A stretch of DNA of 54,606 bases from Gammaproteobacteria bacterium (GTDB lineage Bacteria > Pseudomonadota > Gammaproteobacteria > Pseudomonadales > Azotimanducaceae): contig PBVL01000054.1 in NCBI GenBank assembly GCA_002728675.1, positions 1 to 54,606 of the forward strand, in the 5' to 3' direction. Below, in pieces: positions 1 through 10,075 of the stretch (its first letter is position 1; each line of letters starts with the position of its first letter). Position numbers and translations under genes: made by a program. The notes under the pieces are model-generated. The model had not been told where the DNA came from. It ran no database searches and saw only the letters and a program-made list of their open reading frames with translations.

Positions 1-1
1 C

Positions 2-1637
2 TCGAGCGCGGCGAGCATCGACTTCTTCAGCGTTTACGATCTCAACGCCCGAATTCTGATGAACGAGTACCCACCTGAGGTTTTGCCGAGGTCTTCGGTC
101 AGGACGAGGTGCCCATTGCGCTCTACGAGTTCGGGCGCCTTGCAGAACACGTGCTGCTTGAGGCGCTGGGCAACTGCCACTTTGCCAATCAGTCGGAAGT
201 GCACTTCACGATCATCGACTCGGGTGAGAACCGCGCACAGGCGCGCCTGATGCAGGAGAGTTCGAACCTCACGAGCATCTGCAAGATCGACTACGTCGAG
301 ATGGCGCTGAACGCGCAGGAGTTCAGCACGCTGTCCGAGTCGCTGTTGCAGAGCGTGACCGAACACGTCGTATGCTCTTCGACCGACGAGCGCAGTCTGG
401 AAGTCGCCCTGCTGCTGCGCAAGCGGGCGGCCAACGCGCCTATCCTCGTCCGGAGGCAGCAGTCGAGCGGTCTCGCGCAGTTGCTGGAATCGAACCGCGG
501 ACTTCCGGAAATCCCCGACGGCCTGTACCCGTTTGGCATGCTCGACGAACGCTCAGCTACGAGAACATCCTCTCCGACCGACTCGACGAGCGTGCGCAGG
601 CGTTCCACGGTGAATATCTGCGCAGGCACGCCCAGAAGTTCGATGCCGAACGCAGAATTGACCCGGCGCACCGCACGCGGGAAGAACTGACCGAACCGCT
701 GCGCAACAGTAACCGCCTCCAGGCTGACCACCTGGAGGGCAAGTTCCGGGCGGTCCGCTGCGCCCTGATCACAGGTGACCATGCGCCCGGCTTCGAGTTC
801 AGGGAGAGCGGGGCGGAAATGCTCGCGATCATGGGGCACGAACGCTGGAGAGCGACCAGATCTACAACGGCTGGCGGGCAGGCCCGGAGCACATAGAAAA
901 CGCCAAGATCAACCCGCTCGCAGTGCGCTAGGGCGAGATGAGCGATGCCCAGAGGGAAGAAGAGATCGATGCGGTGCGCGACCTCCCAAGGCTGCTGTGG
1001 GAGTCGATGGGAATCGGGCTTCGACGCGAGTACCTGATTGGGGTCACGGGTCACAGGCCGCACAGACTGGGTGACAGTGCGGCGCTCGAGAACGCGGTCA
1101 TCGAAACCCTGGAGACGCTGCAGTCCCAACATGCGGACAAGCGAATGGTGCTGATGTCACCGCTCGCAGAAGGGTCGGATCGTTGCAAAAATCGCGATGG
1201 AACGTTTCGGGATGGGGCTCGTTGTTCCGCTGCCGCTGCCCTATGAGCTGTATCAGAGCGACTTCGAGACCTGGGAATCCATGGCCGAGTTCAGGGAACT
1301 CGTCGGAAAGGCGGATTACTACTTCGAACTCCCGATGCGCTTCGGCACGCTCGAGGAACTGGCAAGAAAAAACTCCGGCGACACCAATCCCCTGCGCGAT
1401 CAGCAGTATGCGTTGGTCGGCGCGTATGTCGTCGAACGGTGTGATGAACTGATCGCGGTCTACGACGGAGCGCCGGCGGCGGGAGAAGGGGGAACGGGGC
1501 AGGTGGTCGAATGGCGCCGACAGGGATTCGTGCCCGAGGCCTATCACATCAAGGGGAGTTTCTTCTCGTTGCCGGAGATCACACAGCCGATGGTGATCGA
1601 CCCGATGGGCGTTCAGGAAACAGCGGGATGCAGTTGA
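2..1637 (+). pseudogene. Decayed TrkA-N-like / RyR domain / SLOG-like nucleotide-sensing protein, 5' end cut by the window edge
   Basis: Consecutive fragments in frames 2,1,3,2,3 join into one protein: ...SIDFFSVYDLNARILMNEYPPEV / FAEVFGQDEVPIALYEFGRLAEHVL...LYPFGMLDE / SYENILSDRLDERAQAFHGEYLRRHA...NRLQADHLEGKFRAVRC...MGHERW / ESDQIYNGWRAGPEHIENAKINPLAVR*GEMSDAQREEEIDAVRDLPRLL...GVTGHRPHRL...MSPLAEGSDR / VAKIAMERFGMGLVVPLPLPYELY...QYALVGAYVVERCDELIAVYDG. Breaks near 85, 550, 848 and 1181, plus an in-frame TAG at 929. Confidence 0.7.
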
Positions 1638-1648
1638 CCCCGACAAGA

Positions 1649-1687
1649 ATACTGTATATTTATACATTCTGTATAAATTGCCAGTAT
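1649..1687. promoter_or_regulatory. Tandem LexA (SOS) boxes upstream of imuA
   Basis: CTGTATATTTATACAT (1652-1667) and CTG-TATAAATTGC-CAG (1669-1684), close to the CTG-N10-CAG LexA consensus, flanked by ATACTG...CAGTAT arms; about 100 nt upstream of imuA. Confidence 0.85.
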
Positions 1688-1785
1688 TAACCCCTGACAC
1701 CAACATGGGCTCCACCGCCCCTGAGATTCATCGCTGTCATTGACCGTCCCCTGGGACCGTCTGACATCGCTGAACTCAGCTTCAG

Positions 1786-2604
1786 ATGATGATCCCGTCT
1801 TCCCTCAACAAACTCATGCAGTCGACAGGAATGTGGCGAGCGTCGCATCTCGACGACGCCAACCGTGCATGTACACCGACCGGATACTCAGAACTCGACA
1901 GCCATCTTGCGGGTGGAGGCTGGCCTTCGGACGGGCTGACAGAGTTATTGCACGACCATGTCGGCATCGGCGAAATGCGTCTGATCGGCCCGGCCCTGTC
2001 ACATCTCACCAATCATGAAAACCGCTGGATCGTATGGGTGGCGCCGCCGTTCATTCCCTATGCGCCCGGTCTCTCGGCGATGGGGATCGATCTGCGTAAC
2101 GTCCTCATCGTGCGCCCTGGGGAGCGGCGTGATGTGCTCTGGGTCATCGAACAGGCGCTGGCATCGCCCAGTTGCAGCGCAGTGCTTGCCTGGGAGAAAC
2201 GTCTCGACCCCAGGGATCTGCGCCGACTGAATCTTGCGAGCCGGGAAGGCAAGACATGGGGGGTGTTGTTCAGACCGGCACACGCAGAGCGTGACCCCTC
2301 CCCCGCAGAACTTCGGCTATCGCTCGAAGGCAGACGTCAGACAGATCACGCCCCGCACCGAACCATTGACGTGCAGATTCTTAAACGCAGAGGCGGCTGT
2401 GCAACAGGTCCCTTCACAGTGAACCTGCTCGATTCCCTCGACCAGGCAATGCTGAATCTCGACTACTGTGATCTTCCGTTCGAGGCGCCACCCGACGCTC
2501 CCGGGCACAGCCTGACGCTGGTCGGGCATGCCGGACACATGAGTCTCGACGCTCTGCTCGAAACAGGAGTGTCCGGGATGACGTCTGAGAAACATCATGT
2601 CTGA
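1786..2604 (+). CDS. imuA: Translesion synthesis-associated protein ImuA
   Basis: 272 aa ORF: TGYSELDSHLAGGGWPSDGLTELLHDHVGIGEMRLIGPAL...IVWVAPPFIPYAPGLSAMGIDLRNVLIV; overlaps imuB by 8 nt and lies behind LexA boxes. Confidence 0.88.
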   Translation: MMIPSSLNKLMQSTGMWRASHLDDANRACTPTGYSELDSHLAGGGWPSDGLTELLHDHVGIGEMRLIGPALSHLTNHENRWIVWVAPPFIPYAPGLSAMGIDLRNVLIVRPGERRDVLWVIEQALASPSCSAVLAWEKRLDPRDLRRLNLASREGKTWGVLFRPAHAERDPSPAELRLSLEGRRQTDHAPHRTIDVQILKRRGGCATGPFTVNLLDSLDQAMLNLDYCDLPFEAPPDAPGHSLTLVGHAGHMSLDALLETGVSGMTSEKHHV

Positions 2605-4099
2605 AAAGAACGCGGCGTCTGAACGCAAAAGCGCCCTGTCGAGGGACTCCGCCGGACTCTGGCTCTGTCTTCACTTCAACGCGCTTCCTCTCGAAGTGTT
2701 CTCACGTGGATTCAAGGAGCCCGATCATCCGACTGTCGTGACAGAAACAGCCCGGGTTGCCTGGCTGAACGTTGCAGCTGCCGAACACGGGATTCGCATC
2801 GGCAGCAGTATGGACACAGCGTTTACGCTTGCGGAGTCGGTTGCATCGTTCGAACGCGACACAGCCCGGGAGCTCTCTACGCTCTCACAGCTTGCGGGAT
2901 GGGCATATCAGTTCACTCCCAATGTCTCGACATCGCCACCGCACAGCCTGCTGCTCGACGTGTCGGGATGCCTGAAGCTCTTCGGTGGGCTGGGCAATCT
3001 CACGAGAAAGATGCTCGATGGGTTGAGTTCGATGAAATACAGCGTCGTGTTCGGAGCGGCGAATACCCCGATGGCTGCATTGTTGCTCGCGAAGTCAGGA
3101 CTTGCACCGAAAGACTTTCTCAAAGCGCCTGTCGCCCAGCTCGAGGTCGACCCCCGGGTCGTCGATTCTCTTGCTCAGCTTGGGATGCGTAACCTTGGAG
3201 ATGTCCTGAAACTTCCGGGAGGCGGCCTCTCGCGCAGGTTTGGAGTGTACTTCTCGGATTACCTCGCACGACTCACGGGAGCCCGCCCGGACACGCGGAA
3301 GTACGTCAACCCTGAACCCCGTTTCTTCAGCGAACTCGTGTTCCAGAGTGACGTGACGAACGTGGGCTCAGTCGTGTTCCCGATGCGCAGACTTCTTGGG
3401 GAACTCACCGAATACATGCATGGCAGACAACTGTCGACGCGCCATCTGACCTGGACACTCGATCACAGGAGCCACCCTGCCAAATCGCTCAACGTGTTCA
3501 CTGCAAGTCCGGAGAACGATGCGCAACTGTTCTTTTCCCTGACCCAGCTTCAGCTGGACAAGATCACCGATGTCAGGGAACTTGACTCGGTTTCCCTCAA
3601 GGTCACCGAGTTCGAGTCTCTGGTCACTTCAACGGGTGATCTGTTCGAAGGTAAACGGTTCCGCGGTCCCGACGGCAAAGTCAGCCAAGCGGGAGCGCAC
3701 AGGCAGGAAGAGCACCTGCTGAATCTGCTCCGCGCAAGACTTGGACCCAGAACATGCTTCGGCCTGTCCGAAGCGAACGATCACCGCCCGGAGAAAGCAT
3801 GGAAAACAGTACGCCCTGACATCAAAGACTATTGGGAACCTGAAGAGCCGCACGCCCTGCTCCGCCCTTCGATGCTGCTTGCGGAACCGCAAATGCTCGA
3901 CATCCGTAACGGACTCCCGTGGCACAGGGGTCCGCTTGAAATCGTGCGGGGTCCCGAACGTATCGATTTCGGTTGGTGGGATGCCGGGCTCGATCGCGAT
4001 CTGCACAGGGACTACTACATCGCGAGAAAAGAGAACGGTGCCCGTCTCTGGATCTATCAGACGAACTCAGAATGGTACCTGCATGGTCTGTTTGCGTGA
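2597..4099 (+). CDS. imuB: ImuB, Y-family polymerase-like mutasome protein
   Basis: 500 aa: LWLCLHFNALPLEVF..., RLTGARPDTRKYVNPEPRF, C-terminus RDYYIARKENGARLWIYQTNSEWYLHGLFA typical of ImuB. Confidence 0.9.
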   Translation: MSEKNAASERKSALSRDSAGLWLCLHFNALPLEVFSRGFKEPDHPTVVTETARVAWLNVAAAEHGIRIGSSMDTAFTLAESVASFERDTARELSTLSQLAGWAYQFTPNVSTSPPHSLLLDVSGCLKLFGGLGNLTRKMLDGLSSMKYSVVFGAANTPMAALLLAKSGLAPKDFLKAPVAQLEVDPRVVDSLAQLGMRNLGDVLKLPGGGLSRRFGVYFSDYLARLTGARPDTRKYVNPEPRFFSELVFQSDVTNVGSVVFPMRRLLGELTEYMHGRQLSTRHLTWTLDHRSHPAKSLNVFTASPENDAQLFFSLTQLQLDKITDVRELDSVSLKVTEFESLVTSTGDLFEGKRFRGPDGKVSQAGAHRQEEHLLNLLRARLGPRTCFGLSEANDHRPEKAWKTVRPDIKDYWEPEEPHALLRPSMLLAEPQMLDIRNGLPWHRGPLEIVRGPERIDFGWWDAGLDRDLHRDYYIARKENGARLWIYQTNSEWYLHGLFA

Positions 4100-4168
4100 G
4101 CGTTCCCCTTCGCGCCTCCTTGTGTTCGATCGGGATAGCCTTTAATTTCGCGCCGAACAAAATCACCG

Positions 4169-4697
4169 ATCGAGTCTGCCCAGGAGGCCCAGGAGGACGG
4201 ACAGGAACAGTTTCGGTCTGGCTTGAGCAGTTCAAGAGCGTCCTCAACTTCGACGGTGGGGATCTCGAAACCTCGTACAACGCACTCAACGCAGAGCACG
4301 AAGACAGTGTATCTGCCGCTGAAGAAATCTCCGACCGGATCGACAGCTTCGAGTCGGTCGCCGAAGCGCTGTTCACCGAATGGCAGGCCGAGCTGGACGA
4401 GTACACGAGCGCCTCGCTTCGGCGCGACAGCGAACGCCAGCTCCGCGCAACGCGCGGGCGTTACGAACGCTCATGACCTCCATGCGCGGTGCCGAACGCA
4501 GCATTGATCCGGTGCTCGCAAGCCTCAAGGACAACGTGCTCTACCTGAAGCACAACCTGAACGCGCGAGCCATCGCATCGCTGCGCGGCGAACTCGCAAG
4601 CGTCAACAGCGACGTGACCCGCCTGCTCGAAGCGATGAATGCTGCGATCAACGAGTCCAACGAGTTCATCGCCGAACTTCGCAGCAGCGGCGCCTGA
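4169..4697 (+). pseudogene. Frameshifted DUF2959-family gene
   Basis: Frame 2 IESAQEAQEDGQEQFRSGL, then frame 1 EQFKSVLNFDGGDLETSYNALNAEHEDS...SASLRRDSERQLRATRGRYER, then frame 3 LMTSMRGAERSIDPVLASLKDNVLYLKHNLNARAIASLRGELASVNSDVTRLL; breaks near 4221 and 4467. Confidence 0.7.
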
Positions 4698-4833
4698 AGA
4701 CACAACCGTCGCCGAAAGCGGCCGGCCGGCATGCGACGCTCTGCAGGCGACGTGCTGATGTCTTGCCTTCCTCACCGTGACCGCGCACATACCCCGCGCG
4801 CCCCGCTGCCACGTCGTGGCGGGGCCGCCCCTC

Positions 4834-4842
4834 TGCTATAAT
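4834..4842 (+). promoter_or_regulatory. Extended -10 promoter element upstream of the acyl-CoA carboxylase operon
   Basis: TGCTATAAT (TGn-TATAAT) about 40 nt upstream of the 4881 start; AAGGA ribosome-binding site just before the ATG. No convincing -35. Confidence 0.5.
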
Positions 4843-4880
4843 CCGCGACCCTTCAGAAAACCTCTATTTCTCAAGGACTT

Positions 4881-6620
4881 ATGAGCAACTCCAAACAGTC
4901 CGATGACGATATCGTCCCGACAGTCGCGAACCCTTTCCGGCGCGACGAGAAACCCAACCTCAGGGTGCCTGGTCAGGTAGACACCACTCCCGGTGCTTAC
5001 GAGGAGACGCTGAACGACGCACATGCCCTGCAGGAGCGGCCGTTCGTCTCCGCGGGCATCAACAACATTCAGCGCCAGCACCTGAAAGGCCGCATGACCA
5101 TCTGGGAGCGGATTCGCGTTCTGACCGACGAAGAACCGCTGGTCCTCTTCCAGAACTGGGGCGAGAACCTCGACGGTGCGTCACTTGTCACCGCGATCCT
5201 CCGTATCGACGGGCGCGACGTGGCGCTCTATGGACACGACTTCACCATTCGCGCGGGCTCGATGGACGCAACGAACGGTAAGAAGCTCGCCCGTCTTTTC
5301 GAGCTTGCCGGCAAACGCAAGATCCCGCTGATCGGGATGAACGACTCGAGCGGCGCATTCGTGCCTGCCGGGGTCGGCGGCCTCGACGGCTATGCCGAAG
5401 CCTTCACGGCCCTGCGCAAGATCAGCGGGGTCGTGCCGTCGATCATGTGCATGTTCGGCTTCAATGCCGGCGGCGGCTCTTATCTCCCGCGACAGGGCAG
5501 CTTCCTGATCCAGCCGCACGACACCTTCTTCGGCCTGACCGGCCCCGGGGTCGTGAAGTCCGTGTTGGGTGAAGACATCAGCGCGGACGAGCTTGGCGGT
5601 CCCGGCGTGCACGGCCAGACCGGTGTCACCGACATCGTCGTCAAGGACGAAGTCACGGCACTCGAGACGGTGCGGGAGTTGCTGCGCTACCTGCCGGACA
5701 ACAACAGTCAGTTCGCGCCGCGGCAGGAGACATCCGATCCCACCGACCGCAAGACCTGGGATATCGACATCCTCTTCCGCAAGACCTTCAACTCGCCAAC
5801 GGGTTTCAACACCCCCTTCGATGTCAGCATTGTGATCCAGCAGTTGTGCGACCACGGCGACTATTTCGAGATTCAGCCGGAGCGGGCGCGGAACACCATT
5901 ACCTGCTTTGGTCGCATAGGCGGTCACGTCGTCGGCTTCGTCGCGAACAATTCGGCCGTTGGATCGGGCCAGATCGACATTCATGCTGCCTACAAGAACG
6001 CGCGGTTCATCCGGTTCTGCAATCTGTACAACATCCCGGTGATCTTCATGGAAGACACGACCGGCTTCCTGCCGGGCCGGGAGCAGGAATCGGAAGGCAT
6101 TGTGCAGGCTGGCCGGGCCATGCTCGATGCAATCATCGACCTGCGCACGCCGCGTTTCCTCGTATTGCTGCGCAATGCCATCGGCGGCGCGTACGCTTCG
6201 TACAACAACTACCCCACGGGCGCGGACCTAGTGGTCGCGCTTCCCACCACACGGGTTGCCGTAATGGGGCCGCCGGGTGTCGAGTTCGTCTACAAGGACG
6301 AACTGCGTGGCGCCCGGGGCAGGCTGGCTGCGCGGGTTCAGGAAGAGACAGCCCGCCTCGAAGCGGATGGCGCGGAACCTACGGCTGCCGCTGCGGAGGC
6401 CCAGGCGATCGCCCAGGGCGAGTTGCACCAGGTCGAGGCAGAGCTTGCCGCACGCTATGAGAAAGAACTGATGAACCCACGCGAAGCGCTGAGCCTCGGT
6501 TCCGTGTCACAGATCGTGATGCCCGCCGATCTGCGGCGCGTGCTTGCCCAGCACCTGGAGTTCCATCTTCGCAACTACACACCCGAACCGCTCAACGCCG
6601 TACAGAGGGAGTTCCATTGA
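4881..6620 (+). CDS. Acyl-CoA (probably propionyl-CoA) carboxylase, carboxyltransferase subunit
   Basis: 579 aa carboxyl_trans domain: [83 protein letters not shown] overlap with the next gene. Confidence 0.85.
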   Translation: MSNSKQSDDDIVPTVANPFRRDEKPNLRVPGQVDTTPGAYEETLNDAHALQERPFVSAGINNIQRQHLKGRMTIWERIRVLTDEEPLVLFQNWGENLDGASLVTAILRIDGRDVALYGHDFTIRAGSMDATNGKKLARLFELAGKRKIPLIGMNDSSGAFVPAGVGGLDGYAEAFTALRKISGVVPSIMCMFGFNAGGGSYLPRQGSFLIQPHDTFFGLTGPGVVKSVLGEDISADELGGPGVHGQTGVTDIVVKDEVTALETVRELLRYLPDNNSQFAPRQETSDPTDRKTWDIDILFRKTFNSPTGFNTPFDVSIVIQQLCDHGDYFEIQPERARNTITCFGRIGGHVVGFVANNSAVGSGQIDIHAAYKNARFIRFCNLYNIPVIFMEDTTGFLPGREQESEGIVQAGRAMLDAIIDLRTPRFLVLLRNAIGGAYASYNNYPTGADLVVALPTTRVAVMGPPGVEFVYKDELRGARGRLAARVQEETARLEADGAEPTAAAAEAQAIAQGELHQVEAELAARYEKELMNPREALSLGSVSQIVMPADLRRVLAQHLEFHLRNYTPEPLNAVQREFH

Positions 6621-9508
6621 ACCGGTCACCGCAACCCGGGTCCGAGCCCGGAGAACATGCGGCCGCCCAGGATGGCGCGGCACACACTCTCGTCCATCGT
6701 GACCGACGCCTTGCGGGTCGCGCTTCGGCCTGGGTCCGCCAATTCGACGCGAGTCACCTCAAGCCGCTCATCATCTGTCGCGGTCCAATCCGCAAGGAGG
6801 CGATGGACGTCTTCGAGGAAATGGGCATCGACGGCTACGGAATCCTCCTGTCCGAGAAAGACTCCATCACCTACTCAAATGCGCTCGCGCCGGAACTGAG
6901 GCAGCTGACCGATCCCCACAGAATCCACCGCGTCCCGGACTACACCGGCGCGTCCCGTGAAGAGCGTGACGAGCGCATCGCACAGATTATCGCGATCGCA
7001 CGCGACAACGGCTACGACTCCGTCTTCGCCGGGTACGGCTTCATGGCGGAGGACGAAACGATGGTCGGCGCGCTGGAAGCTGCCAGCCTGACCTTCATTG
7101 GCCCCTGCGCCGCGACCGTCCGCAGGGCCGGCAACAAGGACCTCGCGAAGCGCACGGCGATCACCGCCGATGTCTCCGTCACCCCGGGCGTCGACAATGC
7201 GACGACGCTGACCCTGCTGCGCCGCGCACCCGATGCCGGGGCGTTGCGGGCTCTGGTGGCCGAATACGACCTGAACGTGGACCCGCACACCTGGGATACC
7301 GGAACGGTTGACGACATGGCCGACGCGGTCCTCACTGCTTCCTATGCGAAAGGCGTCGATCTGTTCAACGTCGATGCCCTCGGGGAAGAACTCGAACGGC
7401 AGGTCGCCGGCCTGTATGAGGCAAATCCCGACTACCGGATCCGGCTCAAGGCGATTGGTGGCGGCGGAGGCAAAGGCCAGCGCATTCTTACCTCGCCCCG
7501 CGACCATGCGGGTGACGACAAGGCCCGTGCGGCCGCCGCGGCGGCGGACACACCCGCCGCGCTGCGCGAGATCCTGTCTGAAGTCAAAGCCGGCGGGGTT
7601 GGCGACAACAAGAACGTACTGGCCGAACTGAACATCGAAACCGTCCGTCACCAGGAAATCCAGGTGATCGGCAACGGCGAGTGGTGCGTCACGATTGGCG
7701 GCCGGGACTGTTCGCTGCAGAACAACGAGCAAAAGCTTCTCGAAGTCTCGGTGACGGTCGAAGAACTGGCGGAGGCCGCGGCGGCAGCCCACGAAGCGGG
7801 TGACGCAGAGAAGGCGACGCGTCTCGGGCACGAGCGTGAGATTCTGGAAGCGATGGAAGCTCAGGCGGTTCGTTTCGGCAAAGCCGTCGGGCTGAACTCC
7901 GTGTCGACGTTCGAGTGTATCGCCGACGTCGACCGGCATTTCTTCATGGAGATGAACACCCGAATCCAGGTTGAGCACCGCGTCTCCGAGTTGTGTTACG
8001 CCCTGAGATTTGCCAATCCGGACGACAGCAGCGACGCACTCGTCGTCGAATCACTGGTTGAACTGATGGTCCTGCTTGCGGCGCACGGCTCCCGCCTGCC
8101 GGAGCCGCAACGCATCCGCCGCGAGACCTCCGCGCTAGAGATGCGGCTGAACGCCACCGATCCGGCACTCCGCCCCCACGCGGGCGGCATCATTGCCAGC
8201 TGGTCACCGCCGTCCGACACGGAGATCCGTGACGATCAGGGAATCAGCCTGCCCAACCCGGATACCGGCGTCTTCGTGCGCTACCACGTCGCCGGCGCCT
8301 ACGACTCGAACATTGCCCTGTTACTGACCACCGCATCATCCCGGCAGGACAGCTACGAGCGCATGGCCGAGATCATTCGCACGACGCGGCTGACGGGACC
8401 GAACCTCGCCACAAACCTGAATTTCCACTACGGACTGCTGCACTGGCTGCTTGGCCAGGACGCGTGGGCGCTGCCGACCACCGCCTTCGTGCTGCCCTAT
8501 CTGACGGCCGTCGGGATGCTCAAGCGCGAGGTCGACAATCTCGACTTCGTCTACGCGTACGACCAGTTGGTGAACCGGGAGATTCTGCAGTCGGAATCCG
8601 GCGGCGATGCCGCGGTCGGCATCAAACGCGCGGCGGACGCCAAGGCAAGTCTGCTCTCGAGGGCGCTGCACCGTCTGTTCGACGAGCCGCACCTGCTCGC
8701 GGGCTGGCTCAGTCGGAACCGGTCGCGCTTCAGCGTCACGGACGGCAAGGTGCACTGGCTCGTGAACGTGATCGACGTGGTCGCGGACAGCTACCACTTC
8801 CTCAATATGGAGCGCAGCAGCGGTAACCCGGCGCTGTACCAGATCTGGGACCACGATGCCGACCTGCTCCATGACGCGCTGGATTTCTATGCTGAAGTCC
8901 AGAGTCGTCTCGGCACTGACGACTGGGCCACGGTAGCGGCCGCGCTCGACGGCGCGTGCCCCGCCAGCTTCTCGAGCGACGAGTGGGCCGCCGCCCGCGC
9001 GGCGCACCGCGGTTATCAGACCGGCCTCGACGTATTCTCGATTCTGCCGTATGCCGGACACGCGACGGGCTTCTTCGACCTTCGCTGCGAACCGGACCTG
9101 ACTGTGCACATTCCCGAAACACTCCGCGACGCCGACCTGCAGGCGCAGATGACACGTGTTCTGTCACCACCGCCCGCCGCGCCGGCCGACGAGATCATCG
9201 CGGAGACGGGCGGCATGTTCTATTCGCGCGAAGCGCCGGACAGACCGCCGTTTGTCGAAGCAGGGACTCATTTCGAAGTGGGCGATCCGCTCTACATCAT
9301 CGAGGTGATGAAGATGTTCAACAAGGTCCACGCGGAGTTTGAGGGGACCGTCGATGCGGTGCTGACGGATGACGACGGCACGATCATAACCAAGGGACAG
9401 TCGCTCTACAAAGTCACACCCGACGAGGCGGTCACGGTAGAATCGCCAGCCGACATTGCCGCACGCCGCCACGCGAATACGCGCAACTTTCTGGATAGCC
9501 AAGCCTGA
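6617..9508 (+). CDS. Fused biotin carboxylase / biotin carboxyl carrier protein subunit
   Basis: 963 aa: ATP-grasp loop [29 protein letters not shown]-terminal biotinyl motif [19 protein letters not shown]. Confidence 0.85.
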   Translation: MNRSPQPGSEPGEHAAAQDGAAHTLVHRDRRLAGRASAWVRQFDASHLKPLIICRGPIRKEAMDVFEEMGIDGYGILLSEKDSITYSNALAPELRQLTDPHRIHRVPDYTGASREERDERIAQIIAIARDNGYDSVFAGYGFMAEDETMVGALEAASLTFIGPCAATVRRAGNKDLAKRTAITADVSVTPGVDNATTLTLLRRAPDAGALRALVAEYDLNVDPHTWDTGTVDDMADAVLTASYAKGVDLFNVDALGEELERQVAGLYEANPDYRIRLKAIGGGGGKGQRILTSPRDHAGDDKARAAAAAADTPAALREILSEVKAGGVGDNKNVLAELNIETVRHQEIQVIGNGEWCVTIGGRDCSLQNNEQKLLEVSVTVEELAEAAAAAHEAGDAEKATRLGHEREILEAMEAQAVRFGKAVGLNSVSTFECIADVDRHFFMEMNTRIQVEHRVSELCYALRFANPDDSSDALVVESLVELMVLLAAHGSRLPEPQRIRRETSALEMRLNATDPALRPHAGGIIASWSPPSDTEIRDDQGISLPNPDTGVFVRYHVAGAYDSNIALLLTTASSRQDSYERMAEIIRTTRLTGPNLATNLNFHYGLLHWLLGQDAWALPTTAFVLPYLTAVGMLKREVDNLDFVYAYDQLVNREILQSESGGDAAVGIKRAADAKASLLSRALHRLFDEPHLLAGWLSRNRSRFSVTDGKVHWLVNVIDVVADSYHFLNMERSSGNPALYQIWDHDADLLHDALDFYAEVQSRLGTDDWATVAAALDGACPASFSSDEWAAARAAHRGYQTGLDVFSILPYAGHATGFFDLRCEPDLTVHIPETLRDADLQAQMTRVLSPPPAAPADEIIAETGGMFYSREAPDRPPFVEAGTHFEVGDPLYIIEVMKMFNKVHAEFEGTVDAVLTDDDGTIITKGQSLYKVTPDEAVTVESPADIAARRHANTRNFLDSQA

Positions 9509-9518
9509 CAGGACGCTC

Positions 9519-9953
9519 ATGATCATTGGACTCGACCACGTCGCAATCGCTGTACCCGACCTGCAGGAGGCCATTGCACGCTTTCTCGACGACTTCGGGC
9601 TGACCTATGAAGGCTCGGAGGATGTCGAAGCAGCGGGCACCACGACCGCGTTCTTCCCGGTTCCGGGCACCAGCATCGAGCTTGTTCATCCGTTGAACGG
9701 CGGCGGCCCCCTGGCCAAATACCTCGACAAGAACGGCGGCGGAATTCACCACATCTGCTTCCGTTCCGACGACGTCGAGGCTGACATGGTCCGACTTCGC
9801 GAGAAAGGCTACCGGCTGCTATCGGACGAACCGCAACCGGGCGCTCACGACACTAAGACCGTATTCATCCATCCGAAGTCGTGCGGAGGCGTGCTGATCG
9901 AGATTGCCGAACACACGCACGGCGCGGAAGGAACCGCTCACGCGGCGGGCTGA
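9519..9953 (+). CDS. mce: Methylmalonyl-CoA epimerase
   Basis: Glyoxalase-fold: MIIGLDHVAIAVPDLQEAIARFLDDFGL...GGGIHHICFRSDDVEADMVRLREKGYRLL...KSCGGVLIEI. Confidence 0.9.
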   Translation: MIIGLDHVAIAVPDLQEAIARFLDDFGLTYEGSEDVEAAGTTTAFFPVPGTSIELVHPLNGGGPLAKYLDKNGGGIHHICFRSDDVEADMVRLREKGYRLLSDEPQPGAHDTKTVFIHPKSCGGVLIEIAEHTHGAEGTAHAAG

Positions 9954-10075
9954 TCCGGCCACCTCCGGGGAAATACTCAAAGACACGGTCTGCGGGAATA
10001 AAGCTGATATTCTCGCCGAAGACCCCAATCTGATCGCGCTGACGCTCCCTGGCGACGCGGCTCGAGGACCGCAAC

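Noticed and set aside
4801-4826. GC-rich hairpin CCCCGCTGCCACGTCGTGGCGGGG before the carboxylase operon
   Set aside because: No U-run and a very tight loop; could be chance in GC-rich DNA, so not called as a terminator.
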